A DNA stretch of 59,816 nt from Acidobacteriota bacterium. Lineage in GTDB: Bacteria > Acidobacteriota > Vicinamibacteria > Vicinamibacterales > UBA2999. This document shows positions 42,822 to 50,932 of the stretch, in pieces. The notes beneath the pieces were generated by a model. That model had not been told where the DNA came from. It did no database searches and saw only the letters and a program-made list of their open reading frames with translations. The stretch lies in contig CANIBQ010000022.1 in NCBI GenBank assembly GCA_947465645.1, forward strand, positions 1 through 59,816, written 5' to 3'. The stretch's first letter is position 1. Every line of letters starts with the position of its first letter. A program made the position numbers and the translations under genes.

Positions 42822-43249
42822 GGCGTCGCTATGTCCTCCCCGGTCGTGAATCGCGCGATTACGTCCTGCGGAACGGCCTGACCCTCGAGGCGGTGTGCCG
42901 CGTTCCAGATGGTCCATACGCGGGTTTCGAGGCATTCGACGGCGAGCGCGTCGCCTCGGAGCAGCCGGTGGTGCACGTCGAAGCTGCTGCGCCCCCAGCG
43001 TGCGATGGCGGTGTCAATCACCACGTCGTCTCCGTAGGTAGACGGAAGGATGAACGTGGCGCGAGTGGCGACCAGCGGGATGGCGACGCGCCCGTACAAC
43101 TCGCTCAGCCTGGCGAACGACAATCCCACCTTGTCGAACAAGATGTGGGTGCCGGCGTCGAACCACTCGAAGTATCGGGGGAAAAAGACGATCTCAGCGG
43201 CGTCGCAATCCCCCCAGGCAACCCGGATCGCCTGTCGGCTCGTCAACAT
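42818..43249 (-). CDS. Hotdog-fold acyl-CoA thioesterase (4-hydroxybenzoyl-CoA thioesterase-like)
   Basis: 143 residues from the ATG at 43249; an ATG at 43264 is possible. RVAWGDCDAAEIVFFPRYFE with the catalytic Asp in WGDCD and WFDAG fits the YbgC/4HBT hotdog group. It starts the four-gene dioxygenase operon. In a hydroxyquinol route it may remove CoA from an aromatic acid; that link is inferred. Confidence 0.82.
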   Translation of the reverse strand: MLTSRQAIRVAWGDCDAAEIVFFPRYFEWFDAGTHILFDKVGLSFARLSELYGRVAIPLVATRATFILPSTYGDDVVIDTAIARWGRSSFDVHHRLLRGDALAVECLETRVWTIWNAAHRLEGQAVPQDVIARFTTGEDIATP

Positions 43250-43274
43250 GGAGCGATTTAGTATCATATTGAGC

Positions 43275-43781
43275 ATGAAGAGACCGAGCCCATTTCTCCT
43301 TGCCCTCGTCCTGGCGTCGACCGGGTTTGCCATCGCGATCGGAGCCCAGACCGCGGCCACGCCTGCCGACGCGTCGGGAGTGGCGCCCGCACCCCACACC
43401 TTTCCGGATGCCCCGGGAAAAGATGTCGTCCAGACGGTGTGCGCAGCATGCCACAGCGCTGACTACGTCACCGACGCCCCCCGCAACGCGCAGGGCTGGA
43501 CCGACGTCCTCGACATGATGAAGGCGTACGGCGCCACGGCGACCGATGCCGAATGGACCCAGATCAAGGGCTACCTCCTCGGCCACATTGCGACGGTCGA
43601 GGTCAACAAGGCGACCGCGGCCGAGCTGCAGGCGCTGTTTGAGGTCGCCGAGCCGCTGGCGAAAGCCATCGTCGACTACCGCACGGCCAACGGCAACTTC
43701 AAGACGATCGATGATGTGAAGAAAGTGCCGGGCCTGGACGCGAAGAAGGTCGACTACCGGAAGAACCGCCTGGAGTTCTAG
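43275..43781 (+). CDS. Secreted cytochrome c fused to a helix-hairpin-helix domain
   Basis: 168 residues with a signal peptide (MKRPSPFLLALVLASTGFAI). The heme site is CAACH (about 55-59) followed by GWTDVLDMMKAYGAT and a His (GHIATV). The C-terminal 60 residues are a ComEA-like helix-hairpin-helix (NKATAAELQALFEVAEPLAK ... VKKVPGLDAKKVD), normally a DNA-binding fold. It is divergent from the thioesterase operon and convergent with the thiolase operon. The ribosome binding site is weak. Confidence 0.75.
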   Translation: MKRPSPFLLALVLASTGFAIAIGAQTAATPADASGVAPAPHTFPDAPGKDVVQTVCAACHSADYVTDAPRNAQGWTDVLDMMKAYGATATDAEWTQIKGYLLGHIATVEVNKATAAELQALFEVAEPLAKAIVDYRTANGNFKTIDDVKKVPGLDAKKVDYRKNRLEF

Positions 43782-43796
43782 GCCTCAGGCCAGCAG

Positions 43797-43818
43797 GGCG
43801 GGTCCTTTCGGACCCGCC
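43797..43818. terminator. Shared terminator between convergent genes
   Basis: GGCGGGTCC, loop TTTC, GGACCCGCC: 9-bp stem identical to that at 6053. It lies between the cytochrome stop (43781) and the thiolase stop (43819). The following bases are T-rich only on one side (TCACTTTCTCTC), so it may serve mainly the plus strand. Confidence 0.75.
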
Positions 43819-45012
43819 TCACTTTCTCTCCACGATCATCGCAATTCCCTGACCCACGCCAATGCACATCGTTGCGAGGCCGTAACGGACCTTGCGCCGG
43901 TGCAGGGCATGTACCAGCGTCGTGAGGATGCGCGCTCCCGATGACCCCAGGGCGTGACCGAGCGCGATGGCCCCGCCGTACACGTTCACCTTCGCCGGGT
44001 CCAGCGCCAGCTCCTTCATGCACGCGAGGCCCTGCGCGGCGAACGCCTCGTTCAGCTCGATCAGGTCGATCTGATCGAGCGTCAGGCCGGCGCGCTCGAG
44101 CGCGAGCCGCGTGGCGGGGACGGGCCCGATGCCCATCAGGGAGGGATCGACCCCGGCGACCGCCGTGGTGACGACGCGGGCCAGCGCGTGAGCGGCGTTG
44201 GCATCGCCGTCGCCGACGAGCACCAGCGCCGAGGCGCCGTCGTTGAGACCGCTGGAGTTCCCGGCCGTGACGGTTCCGTCGGGGTCTGAGGCAAACGCCG
44301 GCTTCATCGCTCGAAGCTTCTCGATGTTCACGTCCGGGCGCGGGTGTTCGTCGACAGAGACGACGAGCGGATGGCCTTTCCGCTGCGGGATTTCGACGGG
44401 GACGATTTCATCGTTGAAGACGCCGTCCTTGATCGCTGCCGCGGCGCGCCGCTGGCTTTCGAGCGCGAACTCGTCCTGCGCGTCTCGCGTGATGCCGTAA
44501 TGGCGTGCGACTTTTTCCGCGGTCATTCCGAGCGAAATCGTCCACTCCTTGTGCATGCGCGGGTTCGTGAACCGCCAGCCGACCGTGGAGTCGGCCACGG
44601 GAGGGACGTCGCGATTCCAGGGCGTACCGGACTTCAACAGCACGTACGGGGCGCGCGTCATGCTTTCCACGCCGCCGGCGATGAAGCCGTCACCTTCGCC
44701 CGCCTTGATCGCCTGCGCGGCGCTGGCAACCGCCTGCAGTCCCGAACCACAGAGGCGATTCACCGTCTGGCCGGGGATGTCCACCGGCAACCCGGCCAGC
44801 AGCAGCGCCATCCGCGCCACGTTGCGGTTGTCTTCGCCCGCCTGGTTCGTACAGCCCATGATCACGTCGTCGATCTTGACTGGGTGGCGGAGACGTTCGA
44901 CCGCCGCCTTGATGGCGGATGCGGCGAGGTCGTCGGGACGAACGTCGGCAAGTGCGCCGCCGGCGCGCCCGACAGGCGTGCGGACGGCCGTGACGATAAG
45001 CGCGTCTCTCAT
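43819..45012 (-). CDS. Thiolase, 3-oxoadipyl-CoA/acetyl-CoA acyltransferase type
   Basis: 397 residues from the ATG at 45012 with GGGAG upstream. Catalytic Cys in NRLCGSGLQAVASAAQ (about 88), His in GGAIALGHALGSSGAR (about 350) and the second Cys in MCIGVGQG (about 382). It splits a 3-oxoacyl-CoA with CoA. Next to hydroxyquinol genes, the last step of the 3-oxoadipate route (3-oxoadipyl-CoA to succinyl-CoA and acetyl-CoA) is a natural role; general acetoacetyl-CoA activity is equally possible. Confidence 0.85.
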   Translation of the reverse strand: MRDALIVTAVRTPVGRAGGALADVRPDDLAASAIKAAVERLRHPVKIDDVIMGCTNQAGEDNRNVARMALLLAGLPVDIPGQTVNRLCGSGLQAVASAAQAIKAGEGDGFIAGGVESMTRAPYVLLKSGTPWNRDVPPVADSTVGWRFTNPRMHKEWTISLGMTAEKVARHYGITRDAQDEFALESQRRAAAAIKDGVFNDEIVPVEIPQRKGHPLVVSVDEHPRPDVNIEKLRAMKPAFASDPDGTVTAGNSSGLNDGASALVLVGDGDANAAHALARVVTTAVAGVDPSLMGIGPVPATRLALERAGLTLDQIDLIELNEAFAAQGLACMKELALDPAKVNVYGGAIALGHALGSSGARILTTLVHALHRRKVRYGLATMCIGVGQGIAMIVERK

Positions 45013-45023
45013 ATCTCCCAATC

Positions 45024-46535
45024 TTAATCGGGCACCGCGACCGGTTCGTCGTCGGGCTCGAGGCTCGTCATCTCGGCGGCGATCATCTCTTCACCCGCGT
45101 TGGCGGTCACGCCGCGGTGAAAGTCGACGGCCGGCAGGAAGAAGGTCATGACGAGGGCGCCTGCCGCCGTGACTGTTCCTGCGAGGAACACCTGGTGCAG
45201 CGCGGCGGCGAACTGGTCGCGCGCGACGCCCCCCAGGGCGACAGCGCCCGAGCCGCTCAAGGCGCCCACCCCGCCGTTCAGGTCGATACCAGCCATCCGG
45301 CGGGTCAGCAGCGCGCCCATCGCCGCGACGCCGAGCGCGGAGCCGATGCTGCGCGCGAACTGGTTGAGCGAGGTGGCGGTGCCGAGCCGTGACCGGTCCA
45401 CGCCATGCTGAACGGCCAGCAGCAGGGACAGCATCGAAAAGCCCATGCCGCCACCGAGGAAGAAGCAGGAGATGAGCAGACTGGTGCGCGTCGAGTCGGC
45501 GGTCATCAGGGAGAGGCCCGTGAAGCCGGCGACCAGCAGCACCGTGCCAGAGGTGGCCACGCGCCGGTAACCGAGCTGCACCGTCAGGCGCGCGCCGACG
45601 ATCGACGTCACCACCCAACCCATGAACAGCGGCGTCAGCACCTGTCCCGCTTCTGTCGCCGTCGCGCCCATCACCGCCTGGACAAAGAGCGGGATGAACG
45701 CGATGGCGCCGAACATCGACATGCCGAGCAGGAACACGACGGCGAGGGTGCGCGCGACGATCGGCGTCCGCAGCAGGTCGAGCGGCAGAATCGGCTCGGG
45801 GACGCGGCGCTCGACCACGATGAAGGAGCCGAGCAGGAAGGTCGCGGCGAGCAGCCACCATCCGCTCGCGCCGGTGTCTCCTCCGAGCGCCAGCAGCAGC
45901 GAGCTGACGCCGGCGAACATCAGGCCGGCGCCCAGCCAGTCGACGCGGACAACCGCGATGCGTGTCTGCGCCGGGTACGCCAGCGCGATGACCAGCAGGG
46001 CAAGCAGACCGAAGGGCAGGTTCACGTAGAAGATCCACCGCCAGGACAGCGAGTCCGTGATGTATCCGCCAACGAGAGGACCGGCGATCGAGGCCACGCC
46101 CCACACGCCGCTGAACACCGCCTGGGTGCGTGCGCGTTCAGCGAGGGTGTACAACTCGCCGATGATCGTCATGCTGAGCGGGATGATGGCCCCCGCTCCG
46201 ATTCCCTGTATCGCGCGCGCGACGATCAGTTGCACCATCGACGCCGAGATGCCGCACAGCACGGATCCCAGCAGAAAGATGGCGACGCCGAGGAGAAACA
46301 TGCGGCGCCGGCCATAGAGATCCGAGAGCCGGCCCCAGATCGGCACCGACGCGGTGGACGTCAGGAGGTACGCGGAGAAGACCCAACTGTAGTGCGCCAG
46401 GCCGCCGAGGGTGGCGATGACCGTCGGCATGGCCGTGCCGACGACCGTCGCTTCGAGGGCGCCGAGGCTCATCCCAAGGAGAAGGCCGGCGGTAATGGCT
46501 CGCCGGCGTCGCAAGCTGATGGGTAGCGCGGACAC
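45024..46535 (-). CDS. DHA2-type MFS multidrug exporter (EmrB/QacA family)
   Basis: 503 residues from the GTG at 46535 with GGGAG just upstream; a longer start at 46553 lacks one. Fourteen hydrophobic helices. LEATVVGTAMPTVIATLGG, GRLSDLYGRRRMFLLG (motif A), ARAIQGIGAGAIIPLSMTII and SGVWGVASIAGPLVGGYI (motif C) are typical DHA2 features. It is 11 bases before the thiolase gene, so it may export an aromatic intermediate, although general drug export is as likely. Confidence 0.88.
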   Translation of the reverse strand: MSALPISLRRRRAITAGLLLGMSLGALEATVVGTAMPTVIATLGGLAHYSWVFSAYLLTSTASVPIWGRLSDLYGRRRMFLLGVAIFLLGSVLCGISASMVQLIVARAIQGIGAGAIIPLSMTIIGELYTLAERARTQAVFSGVWGVASIAGPLVGGYITDSLSWRWIFYVNLPFGLLALLVIALAYPAQTRIAVVRVDWLGAGLMFAGVSSLLLALGGDTGASGWWLLAATFLLGSFIVVERRVPEPILPLDLLRTPIVARTLAVVFLLGMSMFGAIAFIPLFVQAVMGATATEAGQVLTPLFMGWVVTSIVGARLTVQLGYRRVATSGTVLLVAGFTGLSLMTADSTRTSLLISCFFLGGGMGFSMLSLLLAVQHGVDRSRLGTATSLNQFARSIGSALGVAAMGALLTRRMAGIDLNGGVGALSGSGAVALGGVARDQFAAALHQVFLAGTVTAAGALVMTFFLPAVDFHRGVTANAGEEMIAAEMTSLEPDDEPVAVPD

Positions 46536-46555
46536 TGTCTCCCAGCGTACCACGC

Positions 46556-46593
46556 CAAAATGTGAGTCCCCTCGTCACCGGGGTCTGACCCCA
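46556..46593 (+). repeat. REP-like element, second copy of the cbiZ repeat
   Basis: AAAATGTGAGTCCCCTCGTC, then ACCGGGGTCTGACCCCA; apart from a few bases it equals 7356-7393. Here it is intergenic, 20 bases upstream of the exporter gene. Confidence 0.78.
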
Positions 46594-46744
46594 GACAGCG
46601 CGTGTCCGGACGGGAAGACGTGGGTTTAACAACATTTCACAAGAATTTGACAATAAATCGCCTCGAGATCTCGTCAGATGGATCAGGCAGTCCCGCCTTC
46701 GCCGAAGGCTTCGGCGCGGCAGGCTATTCGTGGAGGAAGAGAAC

Positions 46745-47101
46745 ATGGTTCGTCCTATTCGCATCGTGATGGTGGTCGCGGCGCTCGTGGCGCTGCTGGT
46801 GGGAGGCGTGGCAATCCACGCGCAGGGCGGTCCCGGCGGGGGCCGGCGCGGCGCAGGCGGCTTTGGTCCCGGCGGACCGGGGGCTGGTATGCCGCTCAAG
46901 GAATTGAACCTGACCGAGGCACAGCGTGAGCAGGTGCGTTCCGTGATGGAGCAGTATCGTCCGCAGTTCCAGGCGCTCAACGATCGGCTCCAGAGCGAGA
47001 TCCGCGCAATTCTGACCGCGGAGCAGCAGCAACAGGCCGACAAGCTGCGTGCCGATCGGCAAGCGACGATGAAGGAGCGCCGGCAGCAGCGCTCGCGGTA
47101 A
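46745..47101 (+). CDS. Spy/CpxP-like periplasmic protein
   Basis: 118 residues; GGAGGAAGAG precedes the ATG at 46745. A signal peptide (VMVVAALVALLVGGVAIHA) is followed by a Gly-rich stretch and one LTxxQ-type repeat (LNLTEAQREQVRSVMEQYRP), ending with a Lys/Arg/Gln-rich helix. CpxP/Spy relatives act as chaperones or metal-stress sensors in the periplasm. A TTGACA at 46647 could belong to its promoter. Confidence 0.72.
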   Translation: MVRPIRIVMVVAALVALLVGGVAIHAQGGPGGGRRGAGGFGPGGPGAGMPLKELNLTEAQREQVRSVMEQYRPQFQALNDRLQSEIRAILTAEQQQQADKLRADRQATMKERRQQRSR

Positions 47102-47132
47102 CGGCCGAGCTTCGCTGGCCCTTCTTCATTAC

Positions 47133-47160
47133 ATCCGTTCCGGCCCGTGCCGGAACGGAT
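47133..47160. terminator. Perfect 12-bp hairpin between convergent genes
   Basis: ATCCGTTCCGGC, loop CCGT, GCCGGAACGGAT. It is placed between the Spy-like stop and the stop of the minus-strand gene at 47180. No oligo-T follows on either strand, so it may be a bidirectional stop or an mRNA-protecting hairpin. Confidence 0.6.
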
Positions 47161-47179
47161 GCTCTCGCCTCGTTCCCGA

Positions 47180-47557
47180 TCAGCGCATGCCGGCGCCGCT
47201 GACGATCAATTCCTGCTCCGCCATCCCTCGAACGTCCTGCGCGCCAAGCACTTCCGCGCGAAGGGTATAGTTGCCGGCCGGCAGGTTCTTGAACTCCACC
47301 GCGTGCATGCGCTTCTCGCTCGCGCCGCGGAGCGTCAGTTGGCTCGCGCGGAACAGGCGTTCGCCGTCGGCTTCGATGCGGAGCGAGCGATTTTCGGCAT
47401 CGGGCTCTACGGCGACGGTAATCTGCACCGTGGCCGGCTCGACGAAATAGTGGCCTCGAAGCAGTATCTCGACCACCTCGGTGGCGTGTCCCGGACGTGT
47501 ACCGCTCGTTACGAGGGCGGCGCTAAAGACGGCGAAGGCGATCAGGCGACGTGTCAC
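47180..47557 (-). CDS. Small secreted beta-sandwich protein, unknown
   Basis: 125 residues from a GTG at 47557 with AGGGAG upstream. Signal peptide (TRRLIAFAVFSAALV ... GHA). The mature part, EVVEILLRGHYFVEPATVQI, TVAVEPDAENRSLRIEADGE and YTLRAEVLGAQDVRGM, reads as a small immunoglobulin-like domain. I cannot name a family. Confidence 0.6.
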   Translation of the reverse strand: MTRRLIAFAVFSAALVTSGTRPGHATEVVEILLRGHYFVEPATVQITVAVEPDAENRSLRIEADGERLFRASQLTLRGASEKRMHAVEFKNLPAGNYTLRAEVLGAQDVRGMAEQELIVSGAGMR

Positions 47558-47707
47558 GGCGTTACTCCCTGACAGCTGCCGAGCAACAGCAGTGCCAGTG
47601 ACTCGGGTGTAAGTGGCTGTGCGTTTGATTGGTAAAACGCGGTGACGTCGCGATCCGAACACCGCGGTTCGGAGCGGGAAAGATACAGATCGGTGCGGCG
47701 TCGGGGC

Positions 47708-48958
47708 CTATTGTTGTCTTTCGAGGATCCAGGCCACCGGACCCACGAGCTTCTCGAGCGGCGATCGCGCGGCCCACGTCTGCAGGGTGACCTCGTCGCT
47801 CGAGGCGAGGTCGGCTTCGAAATCGCGCCGCAGGCGTTCGGTCACCGCCTGCTCGCGAAACGCGACGTTGACTTCATCGTTGTGCTCGAAGGAGCGGTTG
47901 TCCACGTTGGTCGTGCCGATGAGCGCCCACATGCGGTCGACCATCAGCGCCTTCACGTGCGTCATAGACGGCCGGTACTCGTAGATCCGCACGCCGCCCT
48001 CGAGCAGCTCGTGATACATCCGCCGGCTCGCGAGCCTCACGAATCGCTGGTCGCTCAGCCGCCCCGGCACGATCACCCGCACGCGCACGCCTCGCCGGGC
48101 CGCCCGGACGAGGACGCGCCGCATCGCGCGATCCGGCAGAAAGTACGGGGTGCAGATGTCGATGTCGCTGACGGCCCCTTCGATCAACATCTGAAACACC
48201 ACGCGGGACGAGGTCGCGCGGTCGGACGGGGAGCTCTTGACCAGCATCGCCTCGGTCGGTCCCGCCGGGCCCAGCTCCGGCCATTCCCGCGGCGACGTCA
48301 GGATCTCTCCGCCGCACTCCAGCCAGTTTTCGGCGAAGACACCCTGGAGCGCGGCCACGATCGGCCCCTCGATCCGCGCCATCGTGTCGCGCCACGCCGG
48401 GGTGCGCCCTTCGGGCTTCAGCCACCAGTCGGCGATGCCGGCGCCGCCCGTGAACGCCACCCGGCCGTCGATGACGAGCAGCTCGCGGTGCGTGCGGTTG
48501 TTGAGGCGATGCAGCCGGGACCACCTGATCGGCTGGTAGAAATTGATCTGGCATCCCGCGTCGCGGAGGCGCCGCGCGGCGTCACGGCCCATCCGCGCGC
48601 TTCCCACCCAATCGAACACGAGGCGCACTTCGACGCCCGCCTGCGCGCGCTCGACCATCGCATTCACCAGCATGTCCCCGGCATCGCCGGGGCGAAAGAT
48701 GTAGGCCTCGAGATTGATCGAGGCCTTGGCCGCGCGAATCGCGTCGCGCATCGCCGGATAGAACTGCGCGCCGTTGGTGAAGATCTCGACGCGGTTGCCG
48801 GGATGCAGCGCCGCCTGGCAGATGAACTGGATGACGTGGAGGAACTCGTCGCTGTCGGGCCTGAGCGGCGTGCTGACCCGGTAGTCGATCCGCGGCGTGA
48901 AGAGCAGCACGGCCGTGAACCAGACGATGAACGCGACGGCGATGATCGTCCAGCCCAC
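47708..48958 (-). CDS. Phospholipase D-family protein, cardiolipin-synthase-like
   Basis: 416 residues with one N-terminal membrane helix. Two HKD-type sites: THRELLVIDG (His157, Glu159 at the usual Lys position, Asp164) and HVKALMVD (His334, Lys336, Asp341), the second followed by IGTTNVDNRSFEHNDE. It would join two phosphatidylglycerols into cardiolipin or act on another phosphodiester. The Lys-to-Glu change in the first site is unusual. Length is a little below E. coli ClsA. Confidence 0.82.
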   Translation of the reverse strand: MGWTIIAVAFIVWFTAVLLFTPRIDYRVSTPLRPDSDEFLHVIQFICQAALHPGNRVEIFTNGAQFYPAMRDAIRAAKASINLEAYIFRPGDAGDMLVNAMVERAQAGVEVRLVFDWVGSARMGRDAARRLRDAGCQINFYQPIRWSRLHRLNNRTHRELLVIDGRVAFTGGAGIADWWLKPEGRTPAWRDTMARIEGPIVAALQGVFAENWLECGGEILTSPREWPELGPAGPTEAMLVKSSPSDRATSSRVVFQMLIEGAVSDIDICTPYFLPDRAMRRVLVRAARRGVRVRVIVPGRLSDQRFVRLASRRMYHELLEGGVRIYEYRPSMTHVKALMVDRMWALIGTTNVDNRSFEHNDEVNVAFREQAVTERLRRDFEADLASSDEVTLQTWAARSPLEKLVGPVAWILERQQ

Positions 48959-49237
48959 TAGTCGTGGACCGTCCGGACTGATTGAGTACTATTCACAACA
49001 AGCCTCCGGGCGTGATCCGCGGATCTGACAAAGTAGGACTAGCCTCGTGTCCTTCGAGAGGGGCGCCGACCCTGACGGCGACCTGCGTGAGTGAATTGTA
49101 GATCCCCTACTGCGGGATGCGGGTTGGGCGCGGCCGGATCCGTGACGTCGTATCCGTGGAGGCTGCCGGGCACCGCCTTGAAATAGTTCGAAGCGTGACC
49201 GCCTGCGTGGCGCGTCCCTTGCTGATGAGGTGAGCGT

Positions 49238-50212
49238 ATGGGTCTGCGAGCTACCTCAGCCTTTGTCCTTGTCTGCATGATGACGGCCTGCGGCGGGCAA
49301 ACGGTCGTCGTCTCGCCGCGCGGCCCCGTCTCGCCCGAGCAGATGGCAGAGCTCTGGATCGACCCTGGAACGGCACCGCGGGACCTTTTCTGGGGGGTCG
49401 GGGGCAGGAAGTACGCGCCGCCGCCCGACGTCATCTATGCAGTAGAGGCCAAAGACGACGCCGGCTTCAGCGTGAGCTTCGACGTCGAGAGCCCGGACGG
49501 GGTGGAATGGAGCGCGAAAGTCGGTCCCGAGGCGCAGACCGAAGTCGTGATGTCGCGCATCCTCTGGGGACTTGGCTACCACCAGCCGCCGATTTACTAC
49601 CTGCCGTCATGGAAAACCGATCAGGAAGGCCCCCGGAACGGCGAGCCGAGACGCGAAAGCGAGGCGCGATTTCGTCCGAAGCTCGAGGAACTGACCCGGC
49701 TCGACGAGTACTGGTTCTGGGCCGACAACCCGTTCAGCGGCACGCGCCAGCTCAACGGGTTGCTGGCCATCATGCTGATGTTGAACGGCACTGACCTGAA
49801 GGACGACAACAACAGCATCTACACGACCGAAAAACCCTGGGACGGGGCGACCCGCTGGCTCCTCGTCCGCGACATCGGCGCGGCGCTCGGCGACACGGGC
49901 AGGCTGTTTCCGCGGCGTAACTGGCTCCAGGGGTTCGAGCAACATCCGTTCATCACGAACATCAGCGGCGAGACGGTCGAATTCGCCTACAAGGGCCGCC
50001 ATAGGGAACTGCTTTCCATGATCAGCCCCGCGGACGTACAGTGGGCCGCTCAGCAGATGGCGCGGCTGACCGATGTACAGTGGCGCGACGCCTTTCGCGC
50101 CGGCAATTACGCCGATCCGATGACGGATCGCTACATCGCCCGAATCAAGGAAAAGATCGCCGACGGACTGGCGCTGCGCGTGGACCGACGCGTGCCCGCC
50201 GGCACAGACTGA
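49238..50212 (+). CDS. Putative lipoprotein with kinase-like/CotH-like features
   Basis: 324 residues with lipobox TACG near residue 17. VVMSRILWGLGYHQPPIYYL, LNGLLAIMLMLNGTDLKDDN, and TRWLLVRDIGAALGDTGRLF resemble the lysine/ND/DxG order of atypical protein kinases such as HipA or CotH. The following gene is DUF4956-like, and such genes often accompany CotH proteins elsewhere, which supports the idea. It remains weak from sequence alone. Confidence 0.55.
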   Translation: MGLRATSAFVLVCMMTACGGQTVVVSPRGPVSPEQMAELWIDPGTAPRDLFWGVGGRKYAPPPDVIYAVEAKDDAGFSVSFDVESPDGVEWSAKVGPEAQTEVVMSRILWGLGYHQPPIYYLPSWKTDQEGPRNGEPRRESEARFRPKLEELTRLDEYWFWADNPFSGTRQLNGLLAIMLMLNGTDLKDDNNSIYTTEKPWDGATRWLLVRDIGAALGDTGRLFPRRNWLQGFEQHPFITNISGETVEFAYKGRHRELLSMISPADVQWAAQQMARLTDVQWRDAFRAGNYADPMTDRYIARIKEKIADGLALRVDRRVPAGTD

Positions 50213-50217
50213 CACCC

Positions 50218-50889
50218 ATGCAGCTACTGCCCGAGCTTACCGCCTACATCCCCGACGTCCTCGAAGGCCACGCGGACATGATCATCCGCTCGCTGATTGC
50301 GCTGCCGCTGGCCACCGTGCTCGGCGCGGCGCTCGCGTTTCGTCCCCGGAGGAAAGGCACGCCGCCGCGATCGGCCCAGGTCATCCAGACGCAGATCGTC
50401 CTGTCCGTCGTCGGCGCCGTCGTCATGCTGATCGTCGGCGCGAGCCTGGCGCGTGCCTTCGGGATCGTCGGCGCCGCCAACCTCATCCGGTACCGCAACA
50501 AGATTGACGACCCGAAAGATGCCGTCGTCATGCTCGCCACGCTGACCCTCGGGCTGGCGTGCGGAGTGCAGCTTTACGGCCTGGCCACGTTCTCGGCAGT
50601 CTTCATCCTCGGCGTGCTGTGGGCGGTCGAGTCGTTCGAGCCCGAGAGCCGGAAGCTCTTCGAGCTCAAGGTCATCGCAGCCGAGCCCAGTGCCATCCGC
50701 GGAGAGATCGAAGCGATTCTCCGGCGTCACGACATCAAGTACGAGCTGCGCAGCGCCGGTGCGAAAGAGCTGGTGTACGAAGCGAAGCTCCCGCTCAAGG
50801 TGCGCACCGACCGGGTGGCCAACGCGATCCTGCAGTTGCAGCCGGAGGGCGAAACCGAAATCGCCTGGGAAGAAAAGAAGCAGAAGTAG
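50218..50889 (+). CDS. DUF4956/MgtC-like membrane protein
   Basis: 223 residues; the ATG at 50218 lies 5 bases after the previous stop. Four helices: IIRSLIALPLATVLGAALAF, VLSVVGAVVMLIVGASLARA, then GIVGAANLIRYRNKIDDPKD, AVVMLATLTLGLACGVQLYG. The RYRNKIDDPKD loop is the hallmark. The C-terminal 85 residues form a soluble ACT-like domain (IRGEIEAILRRHDIKYELRS). In other genomes DUF4956 often pairs with CotH and VTC-domain genes; a VTC gene is not seen here. Confidence 0.75.
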   Translation: MQLLPELTAYIPDVLEGHADMIIRSLIALPLATVLGAALAFRPRRKGTPPRSAQVIQTQIVLSVVGAVVMLIVGASLARAFGIVGAANLIRYRNKIDDPKDAVVMLATLTLGLACGVQLYGLATFSAVFILGVLWAVESFEPESRKLFELKVIAAEPSAIRGEIEAILRRHDIKYELRSAGAKELVYEAKLPLKVRTDRVANAILQLQPEGETEIAWEEKKQK

Positions 50890-50932
50890 CCGTCAGGCGA
50901 CGAGGTAGGGGCCGCGCTGGTCGTCGGGCGGC

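Noticed and set aside
45405..46526. 373-codon open frame on the plus strand
   Set aside because: Antisense to the DHA2 exporter; low-complexity Gln/Arg/His composition.
46647..46675. TTGACA-based promoter for the Spy-like gene
   Set aside because: The -35 is good but no acceptable -10 follows at 16-18 bases, so it is only mentioned in the gene entry.
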